64,000 nt of DNA from Lachnospiraceae bacterium (GTDB lineage Bacteria; Bacillota; Clostridia; Lachnospirales; Lachnospiraceae), in assembly GCA_021770245.1 (NCBI GenBank), contig JAETRI010000001.1:1-64000 (forward strand), given 5' to 3'. Position 1 is the first letter of the stretch. Each line of letters opens with the position of its first letter. Under the pieces are notes generated by a model. It had not been told where the DNA came from and did not search any database. It saw only the letters and a program-made list of their open reading frames with translations. Shown piece by piece: positions 16,168 through 25,362 of the stretch. The translations under genes and the position numbers were made by a program.

Positions 16168-17880
16168 TTACGGTTTCTTTCGTTTTTTTTCTTCGGTCAT
16201 ATCCTTTCGGCGCTTTCGGTAAGGATATCGGATACAGACCTTCGTCCCCAGGCCGGCCCGGCCGGAAAGATACACGCCATAGGGTTCTCCCTCCCGGAAC
16301 CGGATCCTTTCCTGAACGTTGCGGATCCCGTATCCGCCCTTTTCCCCGGTTCCTGCGATCCCCTCCCGGAGGCGGTTCAGACAGGCTTCATCCATACCGG
16401 GCCCGTTGTCCTCGATTTCTATCATCAAATCCCCTTCCCTTTTTTCCGCCCGTATCCGGATCCATCCCCCGTATTCCTTTTTTCTTTTATCGATTCCGTG
16501 CCGCACGGCATTTTCCGCAAAGGGCTGCAGGATCATGTTGATCATTTCGCAGTCCTTCAACCCCTCTTCCGTCTCATATTCCACCACAAAGCTGTCCCCA
16601 TGGGCAATTGTCTGGATCGTCAGATAGGACTGCACGTTGCGCAGTTCGTCCCCCAGAGTGGTCATCTCCTGTCCGCCGTTAAGCATCGTGCGGTAGTAGT
16701 CGGAAATACTGGTCGCCACCAGGCTGATGTCTTCATATTCCCCCCGGATAGCCATCCAGTTGATGGTGGAAAGCGCATTATACAGAAAATGCGGTTTAAT
16801 CTGCGTCCGCAGAGCCGCAAGCTCCGCCTCTCTTCTGGCAATCTTATTTTCCAACACATCTTCGATCAGATGATTAATTTCTCCCATCATCATGTTAAAT
16901 GTCCCTGTGAGCTGGCCGATCTCGTCCCCGGAGTCATCCCATAATACCACCTGACGGTTTCCGTGTATCACCTGCTGCATTGCCTGATTCAATTCAACCA
17001 GCCGTCTGCTGAACATGTCGGAAAATAAATGGGTGGACAGTCCCAGCAGCCCCAGGGCGCAGGCCGCAATAATTCCCGTAAAAAAAAGAGTTTCCAGGGA
17101 ACAGCCGGACAAATTTCTTTTCTCAAAGAAAAGTTCCAACTCCCAGCCGTTGCACAACTGATAGGAGGACAGAAAGCGGTCTGCACTTTTTGTGTTTTCC
17201 ACCCCGTCCCGGGAGCAAAGTACAGCCTTTCCCTCCCCATTGCGCAAGAGGAATTCCCATTGTCGGTTCCATCCTCCTTCATCGTCAAGGATATCCGCAG
17301 GATACAGCGTCACCACGAGAAAGGCTTCCGGCGCGGTGTCCGCAGGCATGTAAAGATGATAAATGCCAAGCAGCCGGTCCCCCTCCGTCGCCCAGAACAT
17401 CCTGCTCTCCTTTTTGGCTTCCTCAAACCATATCTTTCCTTCTATGAGAGAAACCGGAAGGATATTATCCTTGGAATGATTCAGCATTTCGTTTTCCGTA
17501 TAAATGATAAAAGATTCCGCCTCCTGTGCCTGCAGGGTCAGCAGGCGCAGCTTGGGCGTTAAAATATCCCTGAAATCGATCCATTGCTGATAATAGCTTT
17601 CGCTCTCCCGCCCCAGGACCTGCTTTAGCTGTGTATCCACCGCCGTCTGTCCCACCGCCCAACTGACCTTCTGCATTGCCTCGTTTAGTTTGCTCCCGGC
17701 TTCCCAGGCCAGACTTGCAGCCGTCATCCTCTGCTGGTGGTCTGCCTCCGCCTTCACACTCCTCACCGACAGGATACCCATGGCCATACAGGCCGTTAAG
17801 ATGATCACGCTATATGACAGGCTGAGTTTTGTCTTATAGCTGATTTTCTTCCAGGGAGCCTTACCGCCGATCTTCTCCAT
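16168..17880 (-). CDS. YesM-family sensor histidine kinase
   Basis: About 570 residues. Domain order: membrane segment at about residues 20-38, an extracellular sensor region of some 220 residues, a second membrane segment near 270, HAMP, a His_kinase region with KPHFLYNALSTINW carrying the phospho-accepting histidine, and a HATPase_c domain with NAVRHG (N box), DNGPGMDE (G1) and GGYGIRN (G2). It should sense the extracellular sugar and phosphorylate the partner regulator at 17961-18683. The start at 17880 has a strong AAGGAGGGG site; an upstream in-frame ATG overlaps the preceding terminator. Followed by the isomerase gene about 125 bases on. Confidence 0.93.
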   Translation of the reverse strand: MEKIGGKAPWKKISYKTKLSLSYSVIILTACMAMGILSVRSVKAEADHQQRMTAASLAWEAGSKLNEAMQKVSWAVGQTAVDTQLKQVLGRESESYYQQWIDFRDILTPKLRLLTLQAQEAESFIIYTENEMLNHSKDNILPVSLIEGKIWFEEAKKESRMFWATEGDRLLGIYHLYMPADTAPEAFLVVTLYPADILDDEGGWNRQWEFLLRNGEGKAVLCSRDGVENTKSADRFLSSYQLCNGWELELFFEKRNLSGCSLETLFFTGIIAACALGLLGLSTHLFSDMFSRRLVELNQAMQQVIHGNRQVVLWDDSGDEIGQLTGTFNMMMGEINHLIEDVLENKIARREAELAALRTQIKPHFLYNALSTINWMAIRGEYEDISLVATSISDYYRTMLNGGQEMTTLGDELRNVQSYLTIQTIAHGDSFVVEYETEEGLKDCEMINMILQPFAENAVRHGIDKRKKEYGGWIRIRAEKREGDLMIEIEDNGPGMDEACLNRLREGIAGTGEKGGYGIRNVQERIRFREGEPYGVYLSGRAGLGTKVCIRYPYRKRRKDMTEEKKRKKP

Positions 17881-17916
17881 TCCCGTTCCCCTCCTTTTTG
17901 TACATCTGTAAACAGG

Positions 17917-17962
17917 AAACGGGCTGCCCGAAAAGTTCACCCTTCCGGACAGCCCGCTTTTT
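17917..17962 (-). terminator. Terminator or attenuator between regulator and kinase genes
   Basis: A stem of AAGCGGGCTGTCCG with CGGGCAGCCCGTT begins at the last codon of the response-regulator gene. The 3' side is followed by TTTCCTGTTT on the minus strand, a weak T tract, so termination is probably partial. Confidence 0.6.
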
Positions 17963-18683
17963 ATTCCGATTCCCTGAATTGCGCAGGGGTCATACCAAAT
18001 TTTTCCTTGAACACGGTGCAGAAATAGGGCAGGTTATCGAATCCCACTTCCGCGCTGATATCGCTGACCCGTCTGTTTGTCGTTACCAGCAGCCGCTTCG
18101 CCTCCTGCAGACGGTATTCATTAATATATTTCACCAGGCTTACGCCCATTTCCTTCTTGAACAATGTACTCAGATAGCACGGGGAGAGATAAACCTTACC
18201 GGCTAAATACTCCAGCCCAATATCCTTCCGATACTCTCTGCTAACGATCTCCTGAATCATTTTCACGATTTTCCGCTTTTCTTTCGATCCCGCATTCCCT
18301 TCACCGGCGCTTATCTCCGCAGGAAGCACCTTTCGCATCACCCTGCGGAATTCTTCCACCTTAACGGGTTTCAGGATATACCCGCTGACATTGCAGTCGA
18401 TTGCCGCCCGCGCATATTCAAACTCCCCATACGCGCTGAATATGATCGACTTGATTTCCGGGAACATCCCGCTGACCGCTTCCAGGAACTCGATGCCGTT
18501 CATATAAGGCATCTGGATATCTGTCATAATGATATTTACATCCCGGACCCTCTGTAAATATTCCAGCGCATCTACGCCGTTTGGCTCCTCATGCACATCC
18601 AGCTTTGTCCAGAATTTACGAAGCAGGTAGAGAATCCCCTCCCGCTCCGTATATTCATCGTCCACCAGCAAAAGTTTTACCAT
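17961..18683 (-). CDS. YesN-type response regulator with AraC output domain
   Basis: A 240-residue regulator: receiver domain at residues 1-120 with the acidic pair in VDDEYTE, the phospho-acceptor Asp in IIMTDIQMP and the conserved Lys in GYILKPV, then a short linker and an AraC-type double helix-turn-helix (about 145-240; YLSTLFKKEMGVSLVKYI and ISAEVGFDNLPYFCTVFKEKFG). It is shorter than many YesN proteins, which often carry a longer linker. It is first in the minus-strand operon and should activate the transport genes. A consensus sigma-A promoter sits just upstream. Confidence 0.94.
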   Translation of the reverse strand: MVKLLLVDDEYTEREGILYLLRKFWTKLDVHEEPNGVDALEYLQRVRDVNIIMTDIQMPYMNGIEFLEAVSGMFPEIKSIIFSAYGEFEYARAAIDCNVSGYILKPVKVEEFRRVMRKVLPAEISAGEGNAGSKEKRKIVKMIQEIVSREYRKDIGLEYLAGKVYLSPCYLSTLFKKEMGVSLVKYINEYRLQEAKRLLVTTNRRVSDISAEVGFDNLPYFCTVFKEKFGMTPAQFRESE

Positions 18684-18720
18684 CCCCGCCCCGCCTCGCG
18701 TACTACACTTTTATTGTGCT

Positions 18721-18750
18721 ATTCTAACCGCATCCCCTTCTTTTTGTCAA
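18721..18750 (-). promoter_or_regulatory. Sigma-A promoter for the sugar-use operon
   Basis: Minus-strand TTGACA (18745-18750), 18-base spacer and TAGAAT (18721-18726), about 40 bases upstream of the response-regulator ATG. Confidence 0.75.
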
Positions 18751-18840
18751 TCCGTCACACACAAAAAAAGGCGGTCCCGGGCAAAGTCGAAAAGAAAGTG
18801 AAAAGGATCAAAAAATTCCGATAATGTCTCTTATTTAAAA

Positions 18841-18928
18841 ATCGTAACAGCGCAGGCTCCCGGACGGCGGGATCCTTCCCTGTGCGTCCCGGCGTCCGGG
18901 AGCCTGCGGGGTGGCTGAACTGTTACTA
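18841..18928. terminator. Long palindromic terminator
   Basis: Perfect 15-base arms GCAGGCTCCCGGACG (18852-18866) and complement (18893-18907), enclosed by GTAACAG / CTGTTAC and AAAAT / ATTTTT-type ends. It begins at the stop codon of the GT2 gene and is followed on the minus strand by ATTTTTAAATAAG. Built like the element at 9275-9363 but with different arm sequence. Confidence 0.75.
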
Positions 18929-19882
18929 AAAATCTTTGTCGTTGACCGAAGCCCTGTTATTCTCCCGGCATCGTATCTCATTTAAGTGCAGTTCAAAGTC
19001 TCTGCGCTCCTTCACCCCCAGATTATGCAGGATCAGCCCCGCGAACACGGACTGGATGGCCGCCATTTCCACAAATCCGCATACGATCAGCGTGGGAAAC
19101 TTATCCACCATCCCAGTATGCCAAAACTCGATCAGTACGGGAATGAAGAAGACAGCGGAAATAACGGTCAGAATCAGGGCCAGCGTGGTAAAGAAAGCCA
19201 GCGGCTTATACTGCCGGAACATTTTCAGAATCGTATTGAGCACGCGGATCCCGTCGGAATAGGTATTCAGTTTGGATTCGCTTCCCTCCGGCCGGTCCCG
19301 GTAATTGACGATAACGTTATCCACCTGCATGTTATTATAGACCGCATGGATGGTCATTTCCGTTTCGATTTCAAATCCCTTGGACAGCACCGGGAAGCTC
19401 TTTACGAACTGGTAGCTGAACGCCCGGTAGCCGGTCATGATATCCTGGATATCGGAATGAAAAAGCATATTGATGCTGGCCTTCACCAAGCCGTTTCCCA
19501 TATTGTGAAAGGGCCGCTTGTTTTCCTGATAATAGGTGGAAGAAAGCCGGTCCCCCACCACCATATCGGCCTCCTCCTTTAACACCTTGTCCGCCATTTC
19601 CCTGGCATACTCCAGGGGATAGGTATCGTCCCCGTCTATCATGATATAGCAGCGGGCGTCGATCTCCCGGAACATCCTGCGGATCACGTTCCCTTTTCCC
19701 TGTTTTCTCTCATATCGGATCACGGCTCCCGCAGCCGCTGCCAGCTCCACCGTACGGTCGCTGGAATTATTGTCATACACATAGACCACCGCCTCCGGCA
19801 GTGCCCTGCGCGCATCCGCGACCACCTTTTCAATGGTCCTTTCCTCGTTATAGCAGGGGATCAATACCGCAATTTTATCCAT
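18926..19882 (-). CDS. GT2 family glycosyltransferase with C-terminal membrane segments
   Basis: About 318 residues. The GT-A domain begins at once with VLIPCYNEERTIEKV, has DNNSSDRT for nucleotide binding and IDGDDTYP as the metal-binding DxD region, then two membrane segments near residues 225-290. This layout matches polyprenyl-phosphate sugar transferases of the DPM1/GtrB kind, which build a lipid-linked sugar donor on the cytoplasmic face. Start 19882 (MDKIAVLI) follows GGGAG at the end of a class-2 hairpin leader. It may feed the GT-C-like membrane proteins of this locus (inference). Downstream is a strong terminator. Confidence 0.88.
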   Translation of the reverse strand: MDKIAVLIPCYNEERTIEKVVADARRALPEAVVYVYDNNSSDRTVELAAAAGAVIRYERKQGKGNVIRRMFREIDARCYIMIDGDDTYPLEYAREMADKVLKEEADMVVGDRLSSTYYQENKRPFHNMGNGLVKASINMLFHSDIQDIMTGYRAFSYQFVKSFPVLSKGFEIETEMTIHAVYNNMQVDNVIVNYRDRPEGSESKLNTYSDGIRVLNTILKMFRQYKPLAFFTTLALILTVISAVFFIPVLIEFWHTGMVDKFPTLIVCGFVEMAAIQSVFAGLILHNLGVKERRDFELHLNEIRCRENNRASVNDKDF

Positions 19883-19888
19883 GGCCGG

Positions 19889-19922
19889 CTCCCATCTGCG
19901 CACTTTAGCGCGTAGCAATCAG
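19889..19922 (-). repeat. Class-2 hairpin leader copy
   Basis: On the minus strand CTGATT, a TACGCGCTAAAGTGCGCA stem and AGATGGGAG lead into the GT2 start codon. The closest match is the copy at 44778-44811. Confidence 0.6.
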
Positions 19923-19959
19923 AGGTTTTCTTGTTCCCTTCCGGATTCTCCCGCGGGAA

Positions 19960-21561
19960 TCAGAATCCCTGGTAAATAAATTCCGCCGCGCTGTAGCCCG
20001 GCCCGTAATAACCCAATAAAATCACATAGAAAATCAGAGCGTACCAGACTGCCCACCGTACCGCCAGGCCTTTCCCAGCGATGCGCTCCCGCAGGGAACC
20101 CTTCCCCTGCAGGAGAGATACCGCCAGCAGGATCAGCAGGGATACCATTGCCACGGTAAACTCGATCCAGTCAAGCCCCAGGCCGAACAGCGATCCGTCC
20201 ACCAGCACGCCCGGATTGAAAACCGCCACAGCTTCTCCCAGCATCTCCCAGGCCGCTCCCACATCGGCTGCCCGAAAAAACACGAAGCCGATATTCACCA
20301 AAAAGAAAGTGCGAAGGATCCGCAGCCCGTCCAGCCATCTGGCCTTCGGGTCAATATGCAGCTTTGCCATCGCCTTCGCGTACAGCGGCTCCAGCAGTTC
20401 CCCGCATACGATATAAAACCAGTGAAGCAGGCCCGAGCCGATCACATATTTCCAGTCCCCGCCGTGCCAGATCCCCACCGCAAACCAAAGAAGGAACATC
20501 CCGGCAAAGGTGTTCAGCTGTTTTCCCCGCTTCTTCCCGAATTTTGCGCGCAGCCGCTTTCCCAGCTTTGTAAAAGCAGCGGAACGCAACAGCGGATAAA
20601 AGACGTATTCCTTCATCCAAACTCCGAGTGTGATATGCCATCTGCGCCAATACTCGGAAATGGTTTTGGAGAAAAAAGGCCGGTCAAAGTTCTCGGGCAG
20701 TTTCAGGCCAAAGGTCTGCGCCGCTCCCAGGGAAATGTCCATTCCTCCCGAAAAATTGGTGTACAGCTGAAAAGCGAAAGCGATCGTACCGATCCAGATA
20801 TATACCCCCGGATAACTTCGGTAGTCCCCGTAGACCGTATTGGCCACCATGGCCATCCGTTCGGAAATGACCAGGACCTTGAAGAATCCCCATACCATCC
20901 GCTGCATGCCTCTGGTTACCTGAACATAGTCAAAGGCATGCGGTTCGAAGAACTGTCCGCCGTCCTCCCGGAAGCGGAGAATGGGTCCGGAGAGCATACA
21001 GGGAAAGAACATCCCGTAAAGCGCCAGCCGGGCCGGATTTTTCAAAGGCTTGGCAATCCCGAAATAAACGTCCGTTACATACCCGATCAGGGAAAGGGAA
21101 TAATAGGAAATCCCCAGGGGGACCAGCCAGCCCAGGCCGGAAAAGAACCCCTGTGTCTTTCCAAACAGCATCCCGATTCCGTTTATCGTATGGATACCGA
21201 AATTAATATACTTCAGCAGGAATAAAACCGACACGTTTGCTACAATCACAAACAGGAGCGCACGTTTCCGCCGCCCCGCGAGCCGTTTTTTCTCTTCTTC
21301 GCCGTCCGGTCCCGTCCTTTCCGTCTCCCCTGTGCACAGTTTCTGCTCCTCATCCTGCGTATGGGCTATGATGCGGATTCCGATCCAGCTGACCAGTACG
21401 GCCAGAATCGGATAGAAAATGAGGAATCCGTTGTCGGAAAAAAGGTAATAGAAAACGCTGGCCAAAAGAAGGATGATCCATTGGGCCCTCCGCGGCACCG
21501 CGTAATACAGGCCCAGGACAATCACATAAAAGATCAGGAAATAGAAGGATGTAATGCTCAA
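19960..21561 (-). CDS. MBOAT family acyltransferase of the ACP-linked type
   Basis: 533 residues with 10-12 membrane segments. Key motifs are the YWRRWHITLGVWMKEYVFYP stretch, LYTNFSGGMDISLG, and VGIWHGGDW with the conserved histidine near residue 365. A charged cytoplasmic insert lies around residues 70-100. The gene is followed by no SGNH partner; instead it lies 30 bases after an acyl carrier protein gene and an FkbH-like gene, the arrangement seen in DltB/DltC-like systems where the MBOAT draws its group from a carrier protein. The start is a TTG at 21561 with AAGGGAG upstream. The transferred group may be glyceryl (inference). Confidence 0.9.
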   Translation of the reverse strand: MSITSFYFLIFYVIVLGLYYAVPRRAQWIILLLASVFYYLFSDNGFLIFYPILAVLVSWIGIRIIAHTQDEEQKLCTGETERTGPDGEEEKKRLAGRRKRALLFVIVANVSVLFLLKYINFGIHTINGIGMLFGKTQGFFSGLGWLVPLGISYYSLSLIGYVTDVYFGIAKPLKNPARLALYGMFFPCMLSGPILRFREDGGQFFEPHAFDYVQVTRGMQRMVWGFFKVLVISERMAMVANTVYGDYRSYPGVYIWIGTIAFAFQLYTNFSGGMDISLGAAQTFGLKLPENFDRPFFSKTISEYWRRWHITLGVWMKEYVFYPLLRSAAFTKLGKRLRAKFGKKRGKQLNTFAGMFLLWFAVGIWHGGDWKYVIGSGLLHWFYIVCGELLEPLYAKAMAKLHIDPKARWLDGLRILRTFFLVNIGFVFFRAADVGAAWEMLGEAVAVFNPGVLVDGSLFGLGLDWIEFTVAMVSLLILLAVSLLQGKGSLRERIAGKGLAVRWAVWYALIFYVILLGYYGPGYSAAEFIYQGF

Positions 21562-21591
21562 TGCTGCGCTCCCTTTCTTTTACAGGCCGCC

Positions 21592-21834
21592 TTATCCTGC
21601 CTGGCTTAAGATAATGTCGGCCATTTCGCCCACATTCTTCATGGAAACCACCTGGCCCATATTAAATTTCACGCCGAATTCCTGTTCCACGGCCGCGAGG
21701 AGATTGATGTGTTCCAGGGAATCCCAGTCCTCAATATCCTCGGAGGTGGTGGCATCGTTTACGCAGATGGTTTCGTCGTCGAAGACGTCCCGGAATACTT
21801 CGTTTAATCTGTTGAACACTTCTTCTCTTGTCAT
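21592..21834 (-). CDS. Acyl carrier protein
   Basis: An 80-residue four-helix carrier protein. The phosphopantetheine site is the serine in DWDSLEHINLLAAVE, near residue 38. It is acidic and of normal ACP length. Start 21834 (MTREEV) follows GGAGGATCCT; the ATG at 21846 overlaps that ribosome site. It sits between the FkbH-like gene and the MBOAT and is best explained as the dedicated shuttle between them, analogous to DltC. Not a fatty-acid synthase ACP by context. Confidence 0.93.
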   Translation of the reverse strand: MTREEVFNRLNEVFRDVFDDETICVNDATTSEDIEDWDSLEHINLLAAVEQEFGVKFNMGQVVSMKNVGEMADIILSQAG

Positions 21835-21869
21835 AGGATCCTCCATTCTTATTTACAGCTTTTATGATC

Positions 21870-22036
21870 AAAAGGCACGGGACGGGCTTGGCGCACCTCC
21901 ACGCGTGAAAGCCGGCTGCTACGCGCTTCGCGCTCCTTGGCCGCCGGTATGCGCAATCCGGGCTGGCGCCCTCCTTGCTTATACCGGCTTGCCCGTCCGA
22001 TGTCCGAGCAGCCATGCAAGCAAGCTTGCCCGGCTG
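21870..22036 (-). other. GC-rich multi-palindromic spacer
   Basis: The spacer between the FkbH-like and ACP genes contains nested inverted arms: GGACGGGC with GCCCGTCC, AAGCCGG with CCGGCTT, GAGCAGCC with GGCTGCTC and GCGCTTCGCGC. No open frame is credible. It could be a processed leader, a partial terminator or an inserted palindromic repeat. Confidence 0.5.
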
Positions 22037-22037
22037 C

Positions 22038-23873
22038 TCAGCCGCCGTCCGGGGCTTTCACAGTAATGTACCGATTCTTCCTTTCATATGAGGCGGGGAT
22101 GGTGTATTTCCATGTCGTGGCATTCTCGCATTCCTGTATCTTCTCAAATCCCATACGGGCGTAGAATTCTTTTACCATGCCGTTCTTTGCGGTAGGGTAG
22201 TAGTAGCCGTAGATTGCTTTGATTTGTTTCGTACGGCAGGTTCGTATCAGTTCGTCGAGCATGGCGTATTCCATATCGCGTTTCAGGACACGGCAGCTCA
22301 TCAGCCATAGATCCATGTGGAGGGAGCGTTCTTCGCTGCGGTTTTCCGGGGATTCCGTCCCTTCCCCGCCTCCTTCTATGTGTCCGATCAGCACGGAGAC
22401 TACGCCGTTGTCCCCAAACCGGTCCGTCAGTTTTCCGTACAGGGTGATCCGGGCCGGGTCCGCTGCCGCCTCTTCGATCTCCGCCTGGGTGTAGCGTCTG
22501 GTTGTTAGGTTAAACTGGTTGCTTTTGTTGGAAAGCTGGGCGATCCGGGCCATATAGACGGCCTCGAATGGCCTGATTACCGCCTCCATGCGCAGGGATT
22601 CCAGATAGGCTCCGTAGTCCGTAAAGGAGGCTTCCTCCCGGGCCCGCAAGGCGTTGGCCTTGTACATTTCATTTCTTTTCCGGTCATCCTCCGACAGGCT
22701 GGTGACTTCAAAATATCCGTTGTGATCCAAAACCCTGATATACTGTTCCGGCGTACCTATCTCCGGCACCGCGGCCCCTTCTCCGTGAAGGCGCACGATC
22801 TCCCTCTCCGCAGGGTTATCGTCCGCAAACACCAGGCTGTCCGGGAGCACGTTCAGAGACCGGGCTATTTTCAGAATATTATCACTTTTCGGCTCCCAGT
22901 TGGCCTCTATCAGGATAAAGTCCTCCGGGCGCAGGATTCCGTCCGGATGATTCAGGCCGGCCAGGGCGTTTTCCCTTTCATTTTTGGAATCCACGTTCAA
23001 CATCACGCCGATATCCTTCAGGGATTTTACGTAGCCCTGAAATTCGGAAAACACCTGGCCTAAGGAGGTTTCCTGGCCGATCTCCAGGTTTTCCGCCCCG
23101 TCGTCTCCCACAATGCCTCCCCAGAGCGTGTTGTCCAGATCCAGTACCAGGGATTTTCGGTTCTTCCCGTAGATGGACTTGATAATATTGGACACGTTCA
23201 GGGCCAGCCATGGGATGGCGTTTAAGCACAAAGCATACTTATACATGTGCCAATAAAAGGGATCGGACCAGGCATCCAGTCCATAGGCCGCCGACTGGTA
23301 ATTGATATCGTTGATATAAAAATTCCCATGGCTGGCGGCATAGCCGGCAAACCGCTCGTTCAGCCGCACCACAAAGCCTGTCCTTCCCGCCGGGTTCACG
23401 CAGTCCTGGTTTCCCAGCAGGCGGTAAAAAGGATATTCCATGTTATTCTGGATCACCGGGCATTTCCATTCCCCGAGAATCCGGTCCCACATCGCGGTAA
23501 AGTGCCCGAACTGCCCTTCCAGAACCGCATCGGCTTCCTCCCGCGCGCATCCCACCTCGGGCCACTGCGTAATGTTGCGGATTCCGGTATGGATATAGAC
23601 CAGATCCGGGTGAAACCGATCCAGCTCCTCGTTTCCGAACATGGCGTCCTGCCAATACTGGCCGTATTCGGATTCATAGAATACGGGGGCAATCCCCTGG
23701 TTTAAGAGGAAAAGCTCCAGGATCCGCACGACGTCGTGGGTAGTGCTTCCTCCCAGGACGGCAATTTTCTTTTCGATCCTGGAAGTCCCGTCGGCCAGCA
23801 GACGCTTTTTCAGCGCCTTGGATTTTTTTAAAATATATTCGCTGTCAAACGGATACGCTAATTCTTGCAACAT
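22038..23873 (-). CDS. FkbH-like HAD-IIIC protein (glyceryl-ACP loader type)
   Basis: 611 residues in three parts: an SGNH-like N-terminal region (VLGGSTTHDV near residue 40), a HAD-IIIC domain with LVLDLDNTLWGGIVGDDG near residue 240 and the later FADDNPAERE motif, and a C-terminal acetyltransferase-like domain (about 455-600). FkbH proteins take 1,3-bisphosphoglycerate, remove phosphate and load D-glyceryl onto an ACP thiol. All HAD catalytic residues seem intact. With the ACP and MBOAT downstream it suggests transfer of a glyceryl or derived hydroxyacyl group to a surface glycan. The start has GGAAGGA 11 bases upstream. Confidence 0.88.
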   Translation of the reverse strand: MLQELAYPFDSEYILKKSKALKKRLLADGTSRIEKKIAVLGGSTTHDVVRILELFLLNQGIAPVFYESEYGQYWQDAMFGNEELDRFHPDLVYIHTGIRNITQWPEVGCAREEADAVLEGQFGHFTAMWDRILGEWKCPVIQNNMEYPFYRLLGNQDCVNPAGRTGFVVRLNERFAGYAASHGNFYINDINYQSAAYGLDAWSDPFYWHMYKYALCLNAIPWLALNVSNIIKSIYGKNRKSLVLDLDNTLWGGIVGDDGAENLEIGQETSLGQVFSEFQGYVKSLKDIGVMLNVDSKNERENALAGLNHPDGILRPEDFILIEANWEPKSDNILKIARSLNVLPDSLVFADDNPAEREIVRLHGEGAAVPEIGTPEQYIRVLDHNGYFEVTSLSEDDRKRNEMYKANALRAREEASFTDYGAYLESLRMEAVIRPFEAVYMARIAQLSNKSNQFNLTTRRYTQAEIEEAAADPARITLYGKLTDRFGDNGVVSVLIGHIEGGGEGTESPENRSEERSLHMDLWLMSCRVLKRDMEYAMLDELIRTCRTKQIKAIYGYYYPTAKNGMVKEFYARMGFEKIQECENATTWKYTIPASYERKNRYITVKAPDGG

Positions 23874-23955
23874 GAACTCATCGTCCTTCCCAATTTATGT
23901 TAACACATTTTAACCTTTTCCGCAATCGACGAACCGCCCGGTCCTGCGCCCAGTC

Positions 23956-25362
23956 CTAATATTGTGTCCATTCCTCCCTCGGGACCCCTTCCACGCTGTC
24001 GAAACCGTAATATTGGGCATAGGCCACATTCACCCAGTACTCCGGATCCTCTCCGATATCCGAATTGTATCCGTCGCTGTACTTATTCTCAAAGGCAGGG
24101 CGCAGCATGGGAACCGTCACCTCCCGCACGCCCTCCTCCGCCATCCGGATCAGATAGAGGTCCCGCTCCCGGTACTCTCTGTATATCCTGGCAAGGTTGG
24201 CTCCGCAGTCCATATAAGTAAAGAACATGATCAGAAACAAAACGGATACCAGACCCGTCTTCATCATTCCGAATATCCTTTCTCGCTCCGACACATCCGC
24301 ATAAAGCTGGACCACCGCAATGATCAGAAAAATACCGGCCCCAAAGTAAGCCCGGGGCATGGGCTCCGGCGTCAGCACCAGCGCATAACAGGTGGCCAGG
24401 AAAACCAGCGCCCAAAGAAGCGCATTCCGTGAAAATTGACAGAATTCTTTCCAGTTTTCGCGCTGATACTTAACAATTATGAGCAAAATCAAAAATATTA
24501 TCAAAAGAATCAGAAAATTATTCCGAACGGCCAGGGTGATTTTCTGGAAACGGGAAACATAGGCAAACCAACCGGAATGTTCTTCCTCCTGTACTCCTGC
24601 CCGCTGCATGTTCCCGGGCGCCAATATCATCATCGCAAATCCGGCCAGCTGCCCCATAATCCCCGATACCATCCAGGGGCGCAGAAAGACCCGTGGATTC
24701 GTACCGTTTTCCTTCCGCCTCCCGTACAGATACATTCCCAGGCACAGCAGAACCATGAGAATCCCGCCTCCGGAGGTATTCTCGTTACACCATCCGGCCG
24801 GGATCCCTGCGATCAGCATGCCTGCCGCCGCCAGAAGATCCCTTTGATTCCCGGCTTGTCCGGCCCTCGCCAGGCAGTAACGATATAAAGTCACAAAACC
24901 CAGGATGATCACCGTGCCCCACAGATAATTGCAGGCGCCCGTTTCCCACAAAACCGTCTGGGAGAACACCACTGCGAACATCCAAATTAGAAGGTTGACC
25001 AGAAGATAGATCCGCAGGTCATAACGTTTTCTATGCTCCACATTCCAATAAATCAGCAGCGTCAGGAGGACAAAGGCCACAGAATTGGCCGCCTTAAACA
25101 CCATCCCGTCCATGGACAGGAAAATCCTCAGAAGCATATGGCAGACCGAGCGTCCTGTCCAGGTCATATACTGTTCGTATTCCTGCCCCACCAGCTCCCA
25201 TAAGGAAGAGGCTTCCGACACTGCTTTTTGATAAAACAGATCGTCCGTCATCAGCGGAGTTAAAAGGTTAAAAATGAAAATCAACAGTCCGGCCGCCGCC
25301 ACTGCCAGGAAAAAAAAGCTTCTTTTCCGCTTCTCCTCCGAGCCGAAAAACTTCTTTATCAT
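23956..25362 (-). CDS. DUF6056-like polytopic membrane protein
   Basis: 468 residues, about ten to twelve hydrophobic segments. After the first segment comes LLTPLMTDDLFYQKA and then WTGRSVCH, the D-D-x-x-Y...GR pattern of DUF6056 proteins; a soluble tail of about 70 residues ends the chain. These resemble GT-C-fold enzymes, so use of a polyprenyl-phosphate sugar made by a GT2 protein such as 26801-27844 is plausible but unproven. It overlaps the deacetylase gene by four bases (ATGA), so they are translationally coupled. Confidence 0.7.
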   Translation of the reverse strand: MIKKFFGSEEKRKRSFFFLAVAAAGLLIFIFNLLTPLMTDDLFYQKAVSEASSLWELVGQEYEQYMTWTGRSVCHMLLRIFLSMDGMVFKAANSVAFVLLTLLIYWNVEHRKRYDLRIYLLVNLLIWMFAVVFSQTVLWETGACNYLWGTVIILGFVTLYRYCLARAGQAGNQRDLLAAAGMLIAGIPAGWCNENTSGGGILMVLLCLGMYLYGRRKENGTNPRVFLRPWMVSGIMGQLAGFAMMILAPGNMQRAGVQEEEHSGWFAYVSRFQKITLAVRNNFLILLIIFLILLIIVKYQRENWKEFCQFSRNALLWALVFLATCYALVLTPEPMPRAYFGAGIFLIIAVVQLYADVSERERIFGMMKTGLVSVLFLIMFFTYMDCGANLARIYREYRERDLYLIRMAEEGVREVTVPMLRPAFENKYSDGYNSDIGEDPEYWVNVAYAQYYGFDSVEGVPREEWTQY

